Shown piece after piece: positions 8,863 through 17,955 of a stretch of 64,000 nucleotides of DNA. Position 1 is the first letter of the stretch. Each line of letters opens with the position of its first letter. Both the position numbers and the translations under genes were made by a program. A model generated the notes under the pieces. It had not been told where the DNA came from. It did not search any database and worked only from the letters and a program-made list of their open reading frames with translations. Origin of the DNA: SZUA-22 sp963751695 (GTDB lineage: Bacteria; Bacteroidota; Ignavibacteria; Ignavibacteriales; Melioribacteraceae); NCBI GenBank assembly GCA_963751695.1, contig CAVVVP010000001.1:186001-250000 (forward strand), in the 5' to 3' direction.

Positions 8863-10046
8863 TTAGCTTTTAGAGTCCCCTAGCGAGGCGTAAAGTTTTA
8901 GGAGTTCTTTTTCATCCTCCTTCCAATTATATTTCTCGTTAACAGCTTTTTGTCCATTTTCCGAAAAGTTAATTGAAGATTGGCTCATGATAGAAACTTT
9001 TTCTGCATAATCCTTAGCATCAAAAGATCTAAATTCTAATCCTGCTCTAGTTTCATTAATTATTCTTTTAAAGGTGTTGCATCAGAAACTAAAATTGGTT
9101 TGCCTTTAACCATATATTCAAATAATTTATGTGGAATGGTTGTATTATTTGAATCAACAGCTGGTTGTGGAATTGTACAAATATCAGCCAATGAAATATA
9201 GGAATTCAGATTTTCATGCCCCGGCCAATCAACAAATTCCACAAAGTTTTCAAGTGAATTTTCCCTTGCTAATTCAACAAGTTTTTTTCTTCCATCGCCA
9301 TTCCCAACAACTATGAAGAGTGCCTGTGGAATTCTTTCTCTAATATATTTCATGGCTTTGATTGGAGTGTCTAAGCCTCTATTCATACTTACAACACCAG
9401 TGTACAAAATAATGTATTTATTCTTATATCTATCAATAATCTCCTTTTGAGGAGGATTGATTCCGAAAGTGTTAATATCGACTGTGTTTGAGACAACATA
9501 AATTTTGTCAGAATCAACACTGTAGTTTTTAACTCGCTCCCCGTTTTCTTCTACTACAACAATAATTTTATCCGAAACAGAAATTGCAAGTTTTTCTAGA
9601 TGGGATGCCAATTTATAATTCTTAAATATACGATTAAAAATTCCTTTTTTTTGATAAGCCTTCAATGCAGCAGGATAGTTCTCATGCATATCGTAGACTA
9701 ATGGAACATTAAATATTTTCTTCAAAAAATATCCAATAGGAACCATGGGTAGATTATGAGCATGGATCACATCAGGTCTAAATCTTTTCCCAGAAACAAT
9801 TGCTCTGAACAAAAATCTAGGATTAAGAAAAAATGGGAAGTTTATAATTTTATTAAATTTTTCATTGCTAAATGGGGCATTTAACCTATCAATTTCACAA
9901 TATTTATATTGAATTCCACTATTTTTTTTGTATTGGTTACAAAATATTTTTACTTGATAATTACTTTCTGAAAGCGACTTTATTTCTTTTTCCAATCTTA
10001 TATCTGGAGGAAAAACTGTCTGGGAAAGCATAAATATTTTGGTCAT
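8863..10046 (-). CDS. Glycosyltransferase, GT4 family, frameshifted
   Basis: The first frame gives 328 residues of a GT4 enzyme: MLSQTVFPPDIRLEKEI at the N-terminus, VIHAHNLPMV near residue 95, YTGVVSMNRGLDT near 215, and the donor-site segment HKLFEYMVKGKPILVSD near 310. It then stops at 9060, just short of the normal C-terminus. Reading on in the -1 frame from 9066 gives 67 more residues (starting RIINETRAG) down to a TAA at 8863-8865, completing a normal protein of about 394 residues. One A missing from the AAAA run at 9066-9069 explains the break. The codons at the junction form a T TTA AAA heptamer in phase, so -1 slippage is formally possible. It is the first gene of the leftward glycosyltransferase group. 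Confidence 0.85.
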
Positions 10047-10137
10047 AAATTTAGTGTTCTGAGAGTAATGAAAAAAGTGCTATACTTGTATTTATATTTT
10101 AATCTAAATATAAATATAAAAAGAATTTGTAAATTAA

Positions 10138-11494
10138 ATGAGAAATCAAACAATTCGATTCTATCTATTTCCTTGTAAACTACTTTTCATTTTTACCTTA
10201 ATCACTACTGTGTTTATCAGTGGATGTGAGGTCAATGAACCAGCAAAAGAAATTTTTGAATCTACAGAATTATTAATACATTAATCCTTCTGAGAATAGC
10301 ACCTTGGACTATCCTACACATATCGAGGTAGGTTTTGATAATGGAATTTCTGAAACTTCTGTCATGGAATTCTACATAGATAATTTCTTCTTAGGAGTAG
10401 ATTCTATTAGTCCTTACAAATATTATTTGAATGCTGGAAAATGGGCTGATAATTTAACTCATCAAATTATCGTAATTGGCAAAAATAAACAAGGTGTCGC
10501 AATTGATACTGTTTCCCAGAATATAATCATTCTTAATACAGCTATTACTGGTCCAGAACCAATAATGCCAAAAGAAAATGTTGAATTAAAAGATCTGAAG
10601 GATCTTTTTATTGAATGGACCTACGTTGAAGGTGCTAAACAGTTTTTATATGAGGTATCCGAAAATTCAGATTTTAGCACTTTGATATATTCAGATGTAG
10701 TTACAAAGAGACGTGTTGAGGTTGCTCTCCTGCCCTATGGTAATTTTTTCTGGCGTGTAAGATTTTTAGGGAATAGGAACAGATGGGAAGAGTGGAATCA
10801 GCCAACAAAGTTTAGTTATTTAGTATATAATGGTGATTTTGAAACTGGTGATTTCAAGGGTTGGCGATTAGATGCTCCGCAGAAAAATTCAATTCAATTG
10901 GTGAATTCTGACGATAAACTAAATTTTGGGAATTATATTGCAAAACTAAAACTTGAAGCTGGAGACAACATTAATGATGGACATAGAGTTGAACTTGTAA
11001 AAAAAGACGACGGTGTTTACGGAAAAGTTAGAAAATATTCATGGGATTTCATGATTGATGAAGATTATATAGATGATGATAGAATTCAAATAATTACACA
11101 ATTTCATAATCAACCTGATTTCTATAATGGGGAAGATTACTCTACTTATCCTTCACTTCCGCCACCTATATCAATTACTTACAGTTATGGAATAGGAAAA
11201 GTGGTAGTAAACTCAATAGGAATGAAAGAAGTAGAAATAGGAAGATTTGACATTATCAAGGGAAGGTGGTTCCATGTCTATTTCGAAATTAAATGGTCAC
11301 TTGATTCAGATGGATATGTTCTCTGTATAATTGATAACTCTCCATTGAGCACTAATGATAATTCACCTGCTGATAAGTTCTATATTCCAACTGTTTATAA
11401 TAGAGTAGGAAATTATATAAAAATTGGATTGTATCGACACAATGAAATAACGACAACAAACACCGTATATGTTGATAACTTTAGTATTAATTAA
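10138..11494 (+). CDS. Polysaccharide-lyase-like lipoprotein with N-terminal Ig-like domains, frameshifted
   Basis: The ATG at 10138 opens a lipoprotein signal (lipobox FISGC, Cys at residue 30), but that frame stops at 10282. The next frame (+1) reads from about 10280 to 11494 and joins smoothly, so one inserted base near 10274-10281 splits a gene of about 451 residues. After the signal come one or two fibronectin/Ig-like segments (about residues 55-230), including an SENSDFSTLIYS strand and a region typical of extracellular enzymes. A polysaccharide-lyase-like jelly roll follows (about 235-451) with GHRVELV, TQFHNQPDF and NYIKIGLYRH. It is paralogous to the lipoprotein at 6823-7629 and faces away from it. 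A role in cleaving or binding the locus polysaccharide is inferred. Confidence 0.7.
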
Positions 11495-11671
11495 TAGTAA
11501 GATGAATTAAGTAAAGCTTCCGTTAAATCATTTTGGACTAGAACCATATGCATCTCGATAATTTAATAACTAATTTATAATATACTCGTTATTTTTATTC
11601 AAATGAATTTATTTTAATATTTTGCTATTTTTAACACTTCTTTAAATGAAATTTAAACTTCTAGGATATTC

Positions 11672-12643
11672 ATGAGAAAAATTTTAGTTACTGGTGCAGC
11701 TGGTTATATTGGTAGTGTATTAACCAGACAACTTTTGGAAAAAGGTTACCATGTATTAGGGGTTGATGCACTATTCTTTGGGGGTGATTCACTGATCGGT
11801 GTCTACAGTAACCCTAATTTTGAATTTATCAAAGGCGATGTTAGAAATAAAGATTTTGTTGATTCTTTAATTCCAAAAGTTACCGATATTGTGCATCTTG
11901 CTGCAATAGTTGGAGATCCAGCATGTTCTAAGCAGCCAGAATTAGCAAATGAAATTAATTGGGAAGCCTCTAAGTACTTATTTGATAAATCAAATGAGGG
12001 ACAAATAGGTCAATTCATTTTTGCTTCTACTTGCAGTAATTATGGCAAAATGGAGGGGGATGATTTTCTAAATGAAGAATCTGAACTTAATCCAGTCTCT
12101 TTGTATGCTGAATTAAAAGTTAAGTTTGAAAAATATTTGCTTGGAAGTGATCTTCGCGAAAATTTTGTTCCAACTGCTTTAAGATTTTCGACAGTTTATG
12201 GTTTATCACCTAGAATGCGTTTTGATCTAACTGTTAATGAATTCATTCGAGAAGTAACATTAGGTAAAGAACTATTGATTTTTGGAGAACAATTCTGGCG
12301 CCCATACTGTCATGTTGAAGATTTAGCAGGAGCTTGTGTCAGAGTATTAGAATCGGAGCATGAAATAGTGAAACAAAATGTTTATGGTGTTGGAGATTCC
12401 GATGAAAATTATCAAAAGAAAATGCTGGCTGATGAAATTTTAAAAATTATCCCTGCCGCTAACATAAATTATGTTCAGAGAGAGGAAGACCCAAGAGATT
12501 ACCGGGTTAATTTTTCGAAGATCAAAAATGAATTAGGATTTAGTATAACTAAAACGGTTCCTGATGGATTGATGGAAATACATAACATATTGAAAGATGG
12601 AATAATTTCTGATCCATATTCTGATAAGTATAAAAATATTTGA
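11672..12643 (+). CDS. NAD-dependent sugar epimerase/dehydratase (extended SDR)
   Basis: 323 residues, the usual size for nucleotide-sugar SDR enzymes. The cofactor motif TGAAGYIG lies at residues 7-14. The catalytic tetrad is visible: Ser/Thr in FASTCSNYG near residue 130, and the YxxxK motif as YAELK near 150. It starts a rightward run of sugar-nucleotide genes and overlaps or abuts the aminotransferase gene that follows, so the two enzymes probably act in sequence: this one makes or isomerises a keto-sugar and the next aminates it. Whether it is a 4,6-dehydratase, a 4-epimerase or a reductase cannot be decided from sequence alone. Confidence 0.8.
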   Translation: MRKILVTGAAGYIGSVLTRQLLEKGYHVLGVDALFFGGDSLIGVYSNPNFEFIKGDVRNKDFVDSLIPKVTDIVHLAAIVGDPACSKQPELANEINWEASKYLFDKSNEGQIGQFIFASTCSNYGKMEGDDFLNEESELNPVSLYAELKVKFEKYLLGSDLRENFVPTALRFSTVYGLSPRMRFDLTVNEFIREVTLGKELLIFGEQFWRPYCHVEDLAGACVRVLESEHEIVKQNVYGVGDSDENYQKKMLADEILKIIPAANINYVQREEDPRDYRVNFSKIKNELGFSITKTVPDGLMEIHNILKDGIISDPYSDKYKNI

Positions 12644-12648
12644 AATTG

Positions 12649-13785
12649 ATGATTCAAGAAACTATTAAATTTGTTAAAGAGCTCTATGGTGATAAGGATT
12701 TTATTCCTTTACATGCACCCGTTTTCTTGGGTAATGAAAAAGAGTATTTAAATGAATGTATTGATTCAACGTTTGTTTCTTATGTTGGCAAATATGTTAC
12801 ACAATTTGAAGAAATGACTGCTAAATATACTGGTGCCAAATATGCAACCGCGATTGTTAATGGTACTGCTGCTTTACAGATTGCCTTAAAATTAGTTGGC
12901 ATTCAACCTGGTGATGAAGTAATTACCCAACCCCTGACATTTGTTGCTAGTTGCAATGCAATTAAACATAATGGTGCTTTTCCAACTTTTGTTGATATTG
13001 ATAAAAACACATTGGGAATGTCTCCAGGAAAATTGAAATTCTTTTTGAAAAATCACACTAAATTCGAAAATGGTGTATTGGTTAATAAATTTACAAAAAG
13101 AAAAATAAAAGCCATCCTACCTGTGCATATTTTTGGTCATCCAGCTCGAATTACTGAAATAATCGAAGTTGCAAATGAATTTAATTTGAAAGTTGTCGAA
13201 GACGCTGCTGAATCTCTTGGCAGTAAGTATAAAGATAAGCATACTGGGACATTCGGGAAAATCGGAATACTTAGCTATAATGGTAATAAAACTCTTACAA
13301 CTGGTGGCGGAGGAATGATTCTTACTGATGATGAGGATGTTGCCAAAAGAGCAAAATACTTGACAACTACAGCAAAAGTTCCACATCCATACGAGTATGT
13401 CCACGATGAAATTGGATATAACTACAGATTAGCAAATGTGAATGCAGCACTTGGAGTTGCACAAATGGAATATATTGGTAAAATCCTTGATAATAAGAAA
13501 GATACAGCACAACATTATCGTGGATTTTTTGAAAATTCTGAAATAGAATATTTTGACCAGCCTGCAAACTCAAGTTCAAATTTTTGGTTAAATGCGATAG
13601 TATTAAGTGACCTTGATTACCGTAATATATTTTTATCAGAGACAAACAAATCTGGTATTATGACGAGACCAGCATGGCGATTGATGAATAAATTAGATAT
13701 GTTCAACGATTGTTATGCAGATGATCTTTCAAATGCAGAATGGTTTGAGGAAAGAATTGTAAATATTCCAAGCAGTTATAGGTAA
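12649..13785 (+). CDS. LegC-type nucleotide-sugar aminotransferase (DegT/DnrJ/EryC1/StrS fold)
   Basis: About 378 residues, PLP-dependent, fold type I. The sequence follows the LegC family closely: FIPLHAPVFLGNEKEYL, the NGTAALQIALKL substrate loop, VEDAAESLGS with the PLP-contacting Asp, and SYNGNKTLTTGGGGM carrying the Schiff-base lysine (Lys of the NGNK motif). LegC enzymes transaminate UDP-4-keto-2,4-diamino-type 6-deoxy sugars with glutamate. An in-frame TTG at 12640 would overlap the SDR stop; the ATG at 12649 fits the family N-terminus better. It is flanked by an SDR and a NeuD/PglD-type acetyltransferase, the standard neighbourhood for making an N-acylated amino sugar. The exact sugar is uncertain because no NeuB-type synthase is present here. 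Confidence 0.87.
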   Translation: MIQETIKFVKELYGDKDFIPLHAPVFLGNEKEYLNECIDSTFVSYVGKYVTQFEEMTAKYTGAKYATAIVNGTAALQIALKLVGIQPGDEVITQPLTFVASCNAIKHNGAFPTFVDIDKNTLGMSPGKLKFFLKNHTKFENGVLVNKFTKRKIKAILPVHIFGHPARITEIIEVANEFNLKVVEDAAESLGSKYKDKHTGTFGKIGILSYNGNKTLTTGGGGMILTDDEDVAKRAKYLTTTAKVPHPYEYVHDEIGYNYRLANVNAALGVAQMEYIGKILDNKKDTAQHYRGFFENSEIEYFDQPANSSSNFWLNAIVLSDLDYRNIFLSETNKSGIMTRPAWRLMNKLDMFNDCYADDLSNAEWFEERIVNIPSSYR

Positions 13786-13796
13786 AAAAGCTAGTT

Positions 13797-14426
13797 ATGG
13801 AAAATGTGATTGTAATTGGTGGCGGTGGACATGCAAAGGTTGTAATATCAATACTTAAGAAGATATCCAAATATAAGATCTTAGGTTACTCAGAAATTAA
13901 GGATAATGGATTAATTTTGGGAGTTGGGTACTTAGGCGACGATGATAAAATTATAAGTAAGTACACTAACACAGATACAATCCTAGTTATTGGTGTTGGG
14001 CATCTAAAATCAACTGAATTACGCATCAGATTAGTCGAGAAATTTCGAAATTCTGGATTTGAGTTTCCATGTATTATTTCACCAACATCAATCATAAATG
14101 AATCTGTTTATGTGGGCGAAGGAACAGTTGTGATGGATAATGTTGTTGTGAATACTTCATCCAGAATTGGAAAATTTTGTATACTTAATACTTCTACAAC
14201 AATTGAGCATGATTGTAAAGTTGGAGATTTTGTTCATATAGCACCAGGATCTACCTTGAGTGGAGAAGTCCAAATTGGGAGTTTTTCATTTATAGGCGCA
14301 GGAAGCACAGTAATTAATTTAGTATCTGTCTCACAAAAATGCATTATTGGTGCCGGGAGTCTTATTAGGAAAAATATCAGTCAACCTGGATTGTATGTGG
14401 GTAATCCAATAAAAAAAATTAAATAG
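13797..14426 (+). CDS. NeuD/PglD-type sugar acetyltransferase
   Basis: 209 residues, matching the PglD/NeuD family length. An N-terminal Rossmann-like domain begins with VIVIGGGGHAKVV and is followed by a left-handed beta-helix of hexapeptide repeats (about residues 95-200). In the helix, HDCKVGDFVHIAPG carries the catalytic His of this family. It would transfer an acetyl group from acetyl-CoA to the amino group made by the preceding aminotransferase. The gene starts 11 bases after the aminotransferase stop and ends one base before the next start, so it is part of one operon. An O-acetyltransferase role, as for NeuD proper, is an alternative. Confidence 0.85.
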   Translation: MENVIVIGGGGHAKVVISILKKISKYKILGYSEIKDNGLILGVGYLGDDDKIISKYTNTDTILVIGVGHLKSTELRIRLVEKFRNSGFEFPCIISPTSIINESVYVGEGTVVMDNVVVNTSSRIGKFCILNTSTTIEHDCKVGDFVHIAPGSTLSGEVQIGSFSFIGAGSTVINLVSVSQKCIIGAGSLIRKNISQPGLYVGNPIKKIK

Positions 14427-14427
14427 T

Positions 14428-15507
14428 ATGTTAAATAAATTACTAAGCAAAATAGATGGCAGAGTTATCGATAAGAGTGCTTCAATGCGTGATGCGTTGA
14501 AACTCATGGATAAGCTTGACAAAAAACTACTATTAGTTTTAGAAAACAATAATTACAAAAGTATTCTGAGTATTGGGGATATTCAACGCGCAATAATTAA
14601 GAACGTTGATCTTTGTGAAAGAATTGAGAATATATTGCGGGAAAATCTAAGAGTTTGTTCCACTAATGATTCAAGTGATATGATTAAAAATACCATGCTT
14701 GAATATAGAACCGAATTCATGCCAATTCTGAACAGTGATGGTAAATTAGAAGATTTAATATTGTGGGAAGATTTGTTTGAGGATAAAATTCAGTACTCTT
14801 CAAAACAAATAGATACTCCTGTTGTAATTATGGCCGGAGGCGAAGGTCGTAGGATGAAACCTTTTACGAATATTATTCCCAAACCACTTTTCCCAATTGG
14901 CGAGAAACCAATAGTTGAAGTAATTATGGAAAAATTCTCAAAAATTGGAGCTAGAAATTTTTATTTGACCGTAAACTACAAATTTGAAATGCTCCAGTAC
15001 TACATGCAAAATTATTTAGTCTCTGATTATTCTTATGAATTTATAAAAGAAGAAACACCTTTAGGAACTGCTGGCGCGCTTTCGTTAATAAAAGACAAAA
15101 TAAATGACACTTTTTTTGTTTCCAACTGTGATATTATAATTGAACAAGATCTCATAGAGGTTTATGATTTTCATAAAAATAACAGTAATGAATTAACAAT
15201 AATTGGATCTATTAAAAACTATGATATTCCATACGGAATATTAGAAACAGGTAATAACGGTAAATTATTAAGTATGACAGAGAAACCAGAATTTTCACAT
15301 ATGATCAATACTGGTGTATATATACTTGAACCTCATTTACTAAAAGAAATCCCATCTAATTCGTTTTTCCATATAACTGAATTGATTGAAAAAATAATTA
15401 GACGTAATGGAAGAGTAGGTGTCTTTCCAATTAATTCAAAATCATGGATTGATATCGGAGAATGGAGCAATTATTGGAATGCTTCCAAATTATTCTCTCA
15501 TCAATAA
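14428..15507 (+). CDS. CBS-domain nucleotidyltransferase (PtmE-like)
   Basis: 359 residues in two parts. Residues 1-118 form a CBS-pair regulatory domain (RVIDKSASMRDALKLMD, then SILSIGDIQRAI). Residues 128-359 form a sugar-phosphate nucleotidyltransferase domain with the signature IMAGGEGRRMKPFT and the PKPLFPIGEKP loop, plus an FVSNCDIIIE metal-binding Asp segment. This architecture is that of Campylobacter PtmE, a guanylyltransferase acting on glucosamine-1-phosphate in the legionaminic acid pathway. It follows the acetyltransferase by one base. The nucleotide and sugar used here are inferred from architecture only; related mannose- or heptose-type enzymes also exist. Confidence 0.82.
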   Translation: MLNKLLSKIDGRVIDKSASMRDALKLMDKLDKKLLLVLENNNYKSILSIGDIQRAIIKNVDLCERIENILRENLRVCSTNDSSDMIKNTMLEYRTEFMPILNSDGKLEDLILWEDLFEDKIQYSSKQIDTPVVIMAGGEGRRMKPFTNIIPKPLFPIGEKPIVEVIMEKFSKIGARNFYLTVNYKFEMLQYYMQNYLVSDYSYEFIKEETPLGTAGALSLIKDKINDTFFVSNCDIIIEQDLIEVYDFHKNNSNELTIIGSIKNYDIPYGILETGNNGKLLSMTEKPEFSHMINTGVYILEPHLLKEIPSNSFFHITELIEKIIRRNGRVGVFPINSKSWIDIGEWSNYWNASKLFSHQ

Positions 15508-15519
15508 GAAATAATCCCA

Positions 15520-16674
15520 ATGAGAATATTATTCCTAGGCAATCCAAATCATCAGTTTATTAAAAACCTGGCTTTTGAACTTAAAAGGAAAAATACAGAA
15601 TTAATAATTGATATCATTTCTATTCCTTATTCAACGAAAATAAAAGATGACTCATTTATTTATGATAATATCTTCTACCTAGGTACGAGATTGAAAGTTT
15701 TTCAAAGAATTCCGTACCTAAAAAACTTTTATTTTACACTCAATCTAAAAAATGTTCTGCGTTCAATTAAAAGTTATGAGATTGTTTCAATTCAATTTCC
15801 TTATTATTTTTATTTTTTTGTCTTAAAAGAGATCAAAGAAAAAGCACAGAATCTATATCTAAGTTTTTGGGGAAGCGACTATAATAAGTTAAACTTCTGG
15901 CAGAAGAACCTCTTAAAAAAATTTTCGAGCAATGCTGATGGGTATACTGTAGCGAATGAAGAATTCAAACAAACATTGATTGAAAATTTAGAGATACCAG
16001 AGCACAAGTTTCATTTAGCAAGATTTGGTTTAACTCCTCTGAAACCCCTTTCACAATTAATTAAAGATATATCTCGGGGGGAAGCGCAAAATGCATTTGG
16101 AATCAATAATAAATTTGTTATCACCGTTGGATACAATGCAGATAAGATTCACCAACATAGAAAAATTATTGATTTTCTCGTAAAGATAGAAGACGAATTA
16201 CCCACAAATTATCTTCTTCTTTTTCCAATGACCTATGGCTCTCAGAATAGGAGGAAGTATATTCTATCGACAAAAAAGCGGTTAGATAAATTAGATCTTA
16301 AGTATAAAATTTTGGATAAGTATCTCTCAGACAATGAAGTTGCAAAATTAAGGATAGCTTCGAATGTGATGATAAATTTACCACAATCAGATCAGTTTTC
16401 AGGCTCAATGCAGGAACACCTTTATGCAAAGAATATTGTTATAACCGGGAGCTGGTTGCCCTATTCCACATTTATCAAACAAGGAATCACTTTCATTGAA
16501 ATAGAATCTGTGTTTGAAATTGGCGAAAAACTTGTTGAAGTCATTAGAGATTACGAAAAATTATTAACAAAATGTTCAGGGAATCCAAAAATTATCTGGG
16601 AAATGAGTAGTTGGGACAAAACGATTTCTGGGTGGGAAAATATTTTTTTAGATAAAAAAATTTATCTTAATTGA
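15520..16674 (+). CDS. Glycosyltransferase, possibly WecF-like GT-B type
   Basis: 384 residues. An N-terminal GT-B domain opens with RILFLGNPNHQFI. The central segment has YLSFWGSDYNKL and DGYTVANEEF. The C-terminal domain includes VITVGYNADKIHQH and the donor-site-like SGSMQEHLYAKNIVITGSWLPY. This pattern recalls 4-acetamido-4,6-dideoxygalactose transferases such as WecF, which would suit the amino-sugar genes just upstream. It starts 12 bases after the nucleotidyltransferase stop and its TGA overlaps the next gene's TTG start. Glycosyltransferase is confident; the WecF resemblance is weak and by eye. Confidence 0.7.
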   Translation: MRILFLGNPNHQFIKNLAFELKRKNTELIIDIISIPYSTKIKDDSFIYDNIFYLGTRLKVFQRIPYLKNFYFTLNLKNVLRSIKSYEIVSIQFPYYFYFFVLKEIKEKAQNLYLSFWGSDYNKLNFWQKNLLKKFSSNADGYTVANEEFKQTLIENLEIPEHKFHLARFGLTPLKPLSQLIKDISRGEAQNAFGINNKFVITVGYNADKIHQHRKIIDFLVKIEDELPTNYLLLFPMTYGSQNRRKYILSTKKRLDKLDLKYKILDKYLSDNEVAKLRIASNVMINLPQSDQFSGSMQEHLYAKNIVITGSWLPYSTFIKQGITFIEIESVFEIGEKLVEVIRDYEKLLTKCSGNPKIIWEMSSWDKTISGWENIFLDKKIYLN

Positions 16675-17936
16675 AAATAACATATAACATAAACTCCCTA
16701 CTGAAGAATATTAAAAGCAAAGGATTTTTCCATCTTTTATCAGCTAATTTTTTTGTGACGTTTTTTGCATTTGGATCACAAATGGTAGTTGCAGGGATAT
16801 TAACACCACCACAAATTGGCCACATTAAAATTCTGCAATCATACCTTGCAATAGCTGTAATATTTAGTAGTATGGGTATTAATTTATCAGTTTTGAAATT
16901 ATGTTCTGAGAAAACTATTCTTGAGAAAAAAAAGAAACATTTTTCTTCTGCAATTGTATTTGTAATAATTTCATCAATAGTAACATTCATAATTTTTTAT
17001 ATAATAAGTAAATCGTTTGATGTTGCTAATAATTTCACTGTAAATCATTATTTTGCGTTTTTTCTCCTCGCATTGTTTCCATTTACTCTAAATCAAATTC
17101 ATTTTTCCTATATTCAAGCTTTGAAAAAAATTAAACTTCTTTCAAAAATCCAATTTTTTACTAAATCTATCGCTTTGGTTTTAACCGTCATTCTAACTTA
17201 TTATTATCAAGTTTTTGGATTTCTGATCTCAATTATATTTGGGTATAGCTTAACGAGCGCTGTCCTATTTTTTTACAATAGAAAAGACGTTCTAACACAT
17301 ATTAAATCATTCAGGAGTGAGTTTTTTAAACATTGGGTGGTTGCAAGGTTTTCATTTCTAGCCAACTTAGTCAGCGCGATATCAAAATATTTGGACATAT
17401 TGCTGTTAAGCTACTTCATACTTGACAGCTACGAAGTTGGTTACTATAGTTTTGCGGTTAACTTCATTTTATTTCTTCAGATAATTACAGATACAATAAT
17501 TAAGTTAACAATGCCTTATTTCAGTGAAAAATCAAATCATTTTTCAAGCTGGATTAATACTTACCAAAAATATTCTAGAATATTCATATTATCAGTTAGT
17601 GTTATCTTAATTTGTACAAATATTTTCGTCGAACCAGTAATTAATTTGATATTTAGTTATAAATATTCACAATCAATATTTTTCATTAGGATTTTGACTT
17701 TAAAATGGTTTTTCTATTCACTAATCCAATATAAATCCAGTGCACTTTTTGGGCTAGGAAAAATCAATTATAATTTTTACGGTTCTGTAATCTTTCTAGG
17801 AATAAATATAATTTCACAATTTTTATCACTAAAATTGTTTGGTATAGAAGGATTAGTCTTTGGAGTTCTGATTGCAGTAATATTATATTACGGTATCTAT
17901 CTTCTGCTGTTTAAACATGCAATACGGAAATTTTAA
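16671..17936 (+). CDS. Wzx-type polysaccharide flippase (MOP superfamily)
   Basis: 421 residues with 12 or so predicted membrane helices, the typical size and topology of Wzx/RfbX flippases that turn lipid-linked repeat units across the inner membrane. The first helix region (FHLLSANFFVTFFAFGSQMVVAG) and the PPQIGHIKI loop are characteristic of the polysaccharide-transporter branch. The start is a TTG that overlaps the preceding glycosyltransferase stop (TTGA). It ends the rightward operon and faces the O-antigen ligase gene across a 12-base gap. Confidence 0.82.
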   Translation: MKITYNINSLLKNIKSKGFFHLLSANFFVTFFAFGSQMVVAGILTPPQIGHIKILQSYLAIAVIFSSMGINLSVLKLCSEKTILEKKKKHFSSAIVFVIISSIVTFIIFYIISKSFDVANNFTVNHYFAFFLLALFPFTLNQIHFSYIQALKKIKLLSKIQFFTKSIALVLTVILTYYYQVFGFLISIIFGYSLTSAVLFFYNRKDVLTHIKSFRSEFFKHWVVARFSFLANLVSAISKYLDILLLSYFILDSYEVGYYSFAVNFILFLQIITDTIIKLTMPYFSEKSNHFSSWINTYQKYSRIFILSVSVILICTNIFVEPVINLIFSYKYSQSIFFIRILTLKWFFYSLIQYKSSALFGLGKINYNFYGSVIFLGINIISQFLSLKLFGIEGLVFGVLIAVILYYGIYLLLFKHAIRKF

Positions 17937-17937
17937 T

Positions 17938-17955
17938 TGTCTAGTTAATTAGACA
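17938..17955. terminator. Possible bidirectional hairpin between convergent genes
   Basis: A six-base stem (TGTCTA at 17938-17943 and TAGACA at 17950-17955) with a six-base loop lies between and partly within the ends of two converging genes. The stem is short and has no strong T-run, so this is only a weak terminator candidate. Confidence 0.3.
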
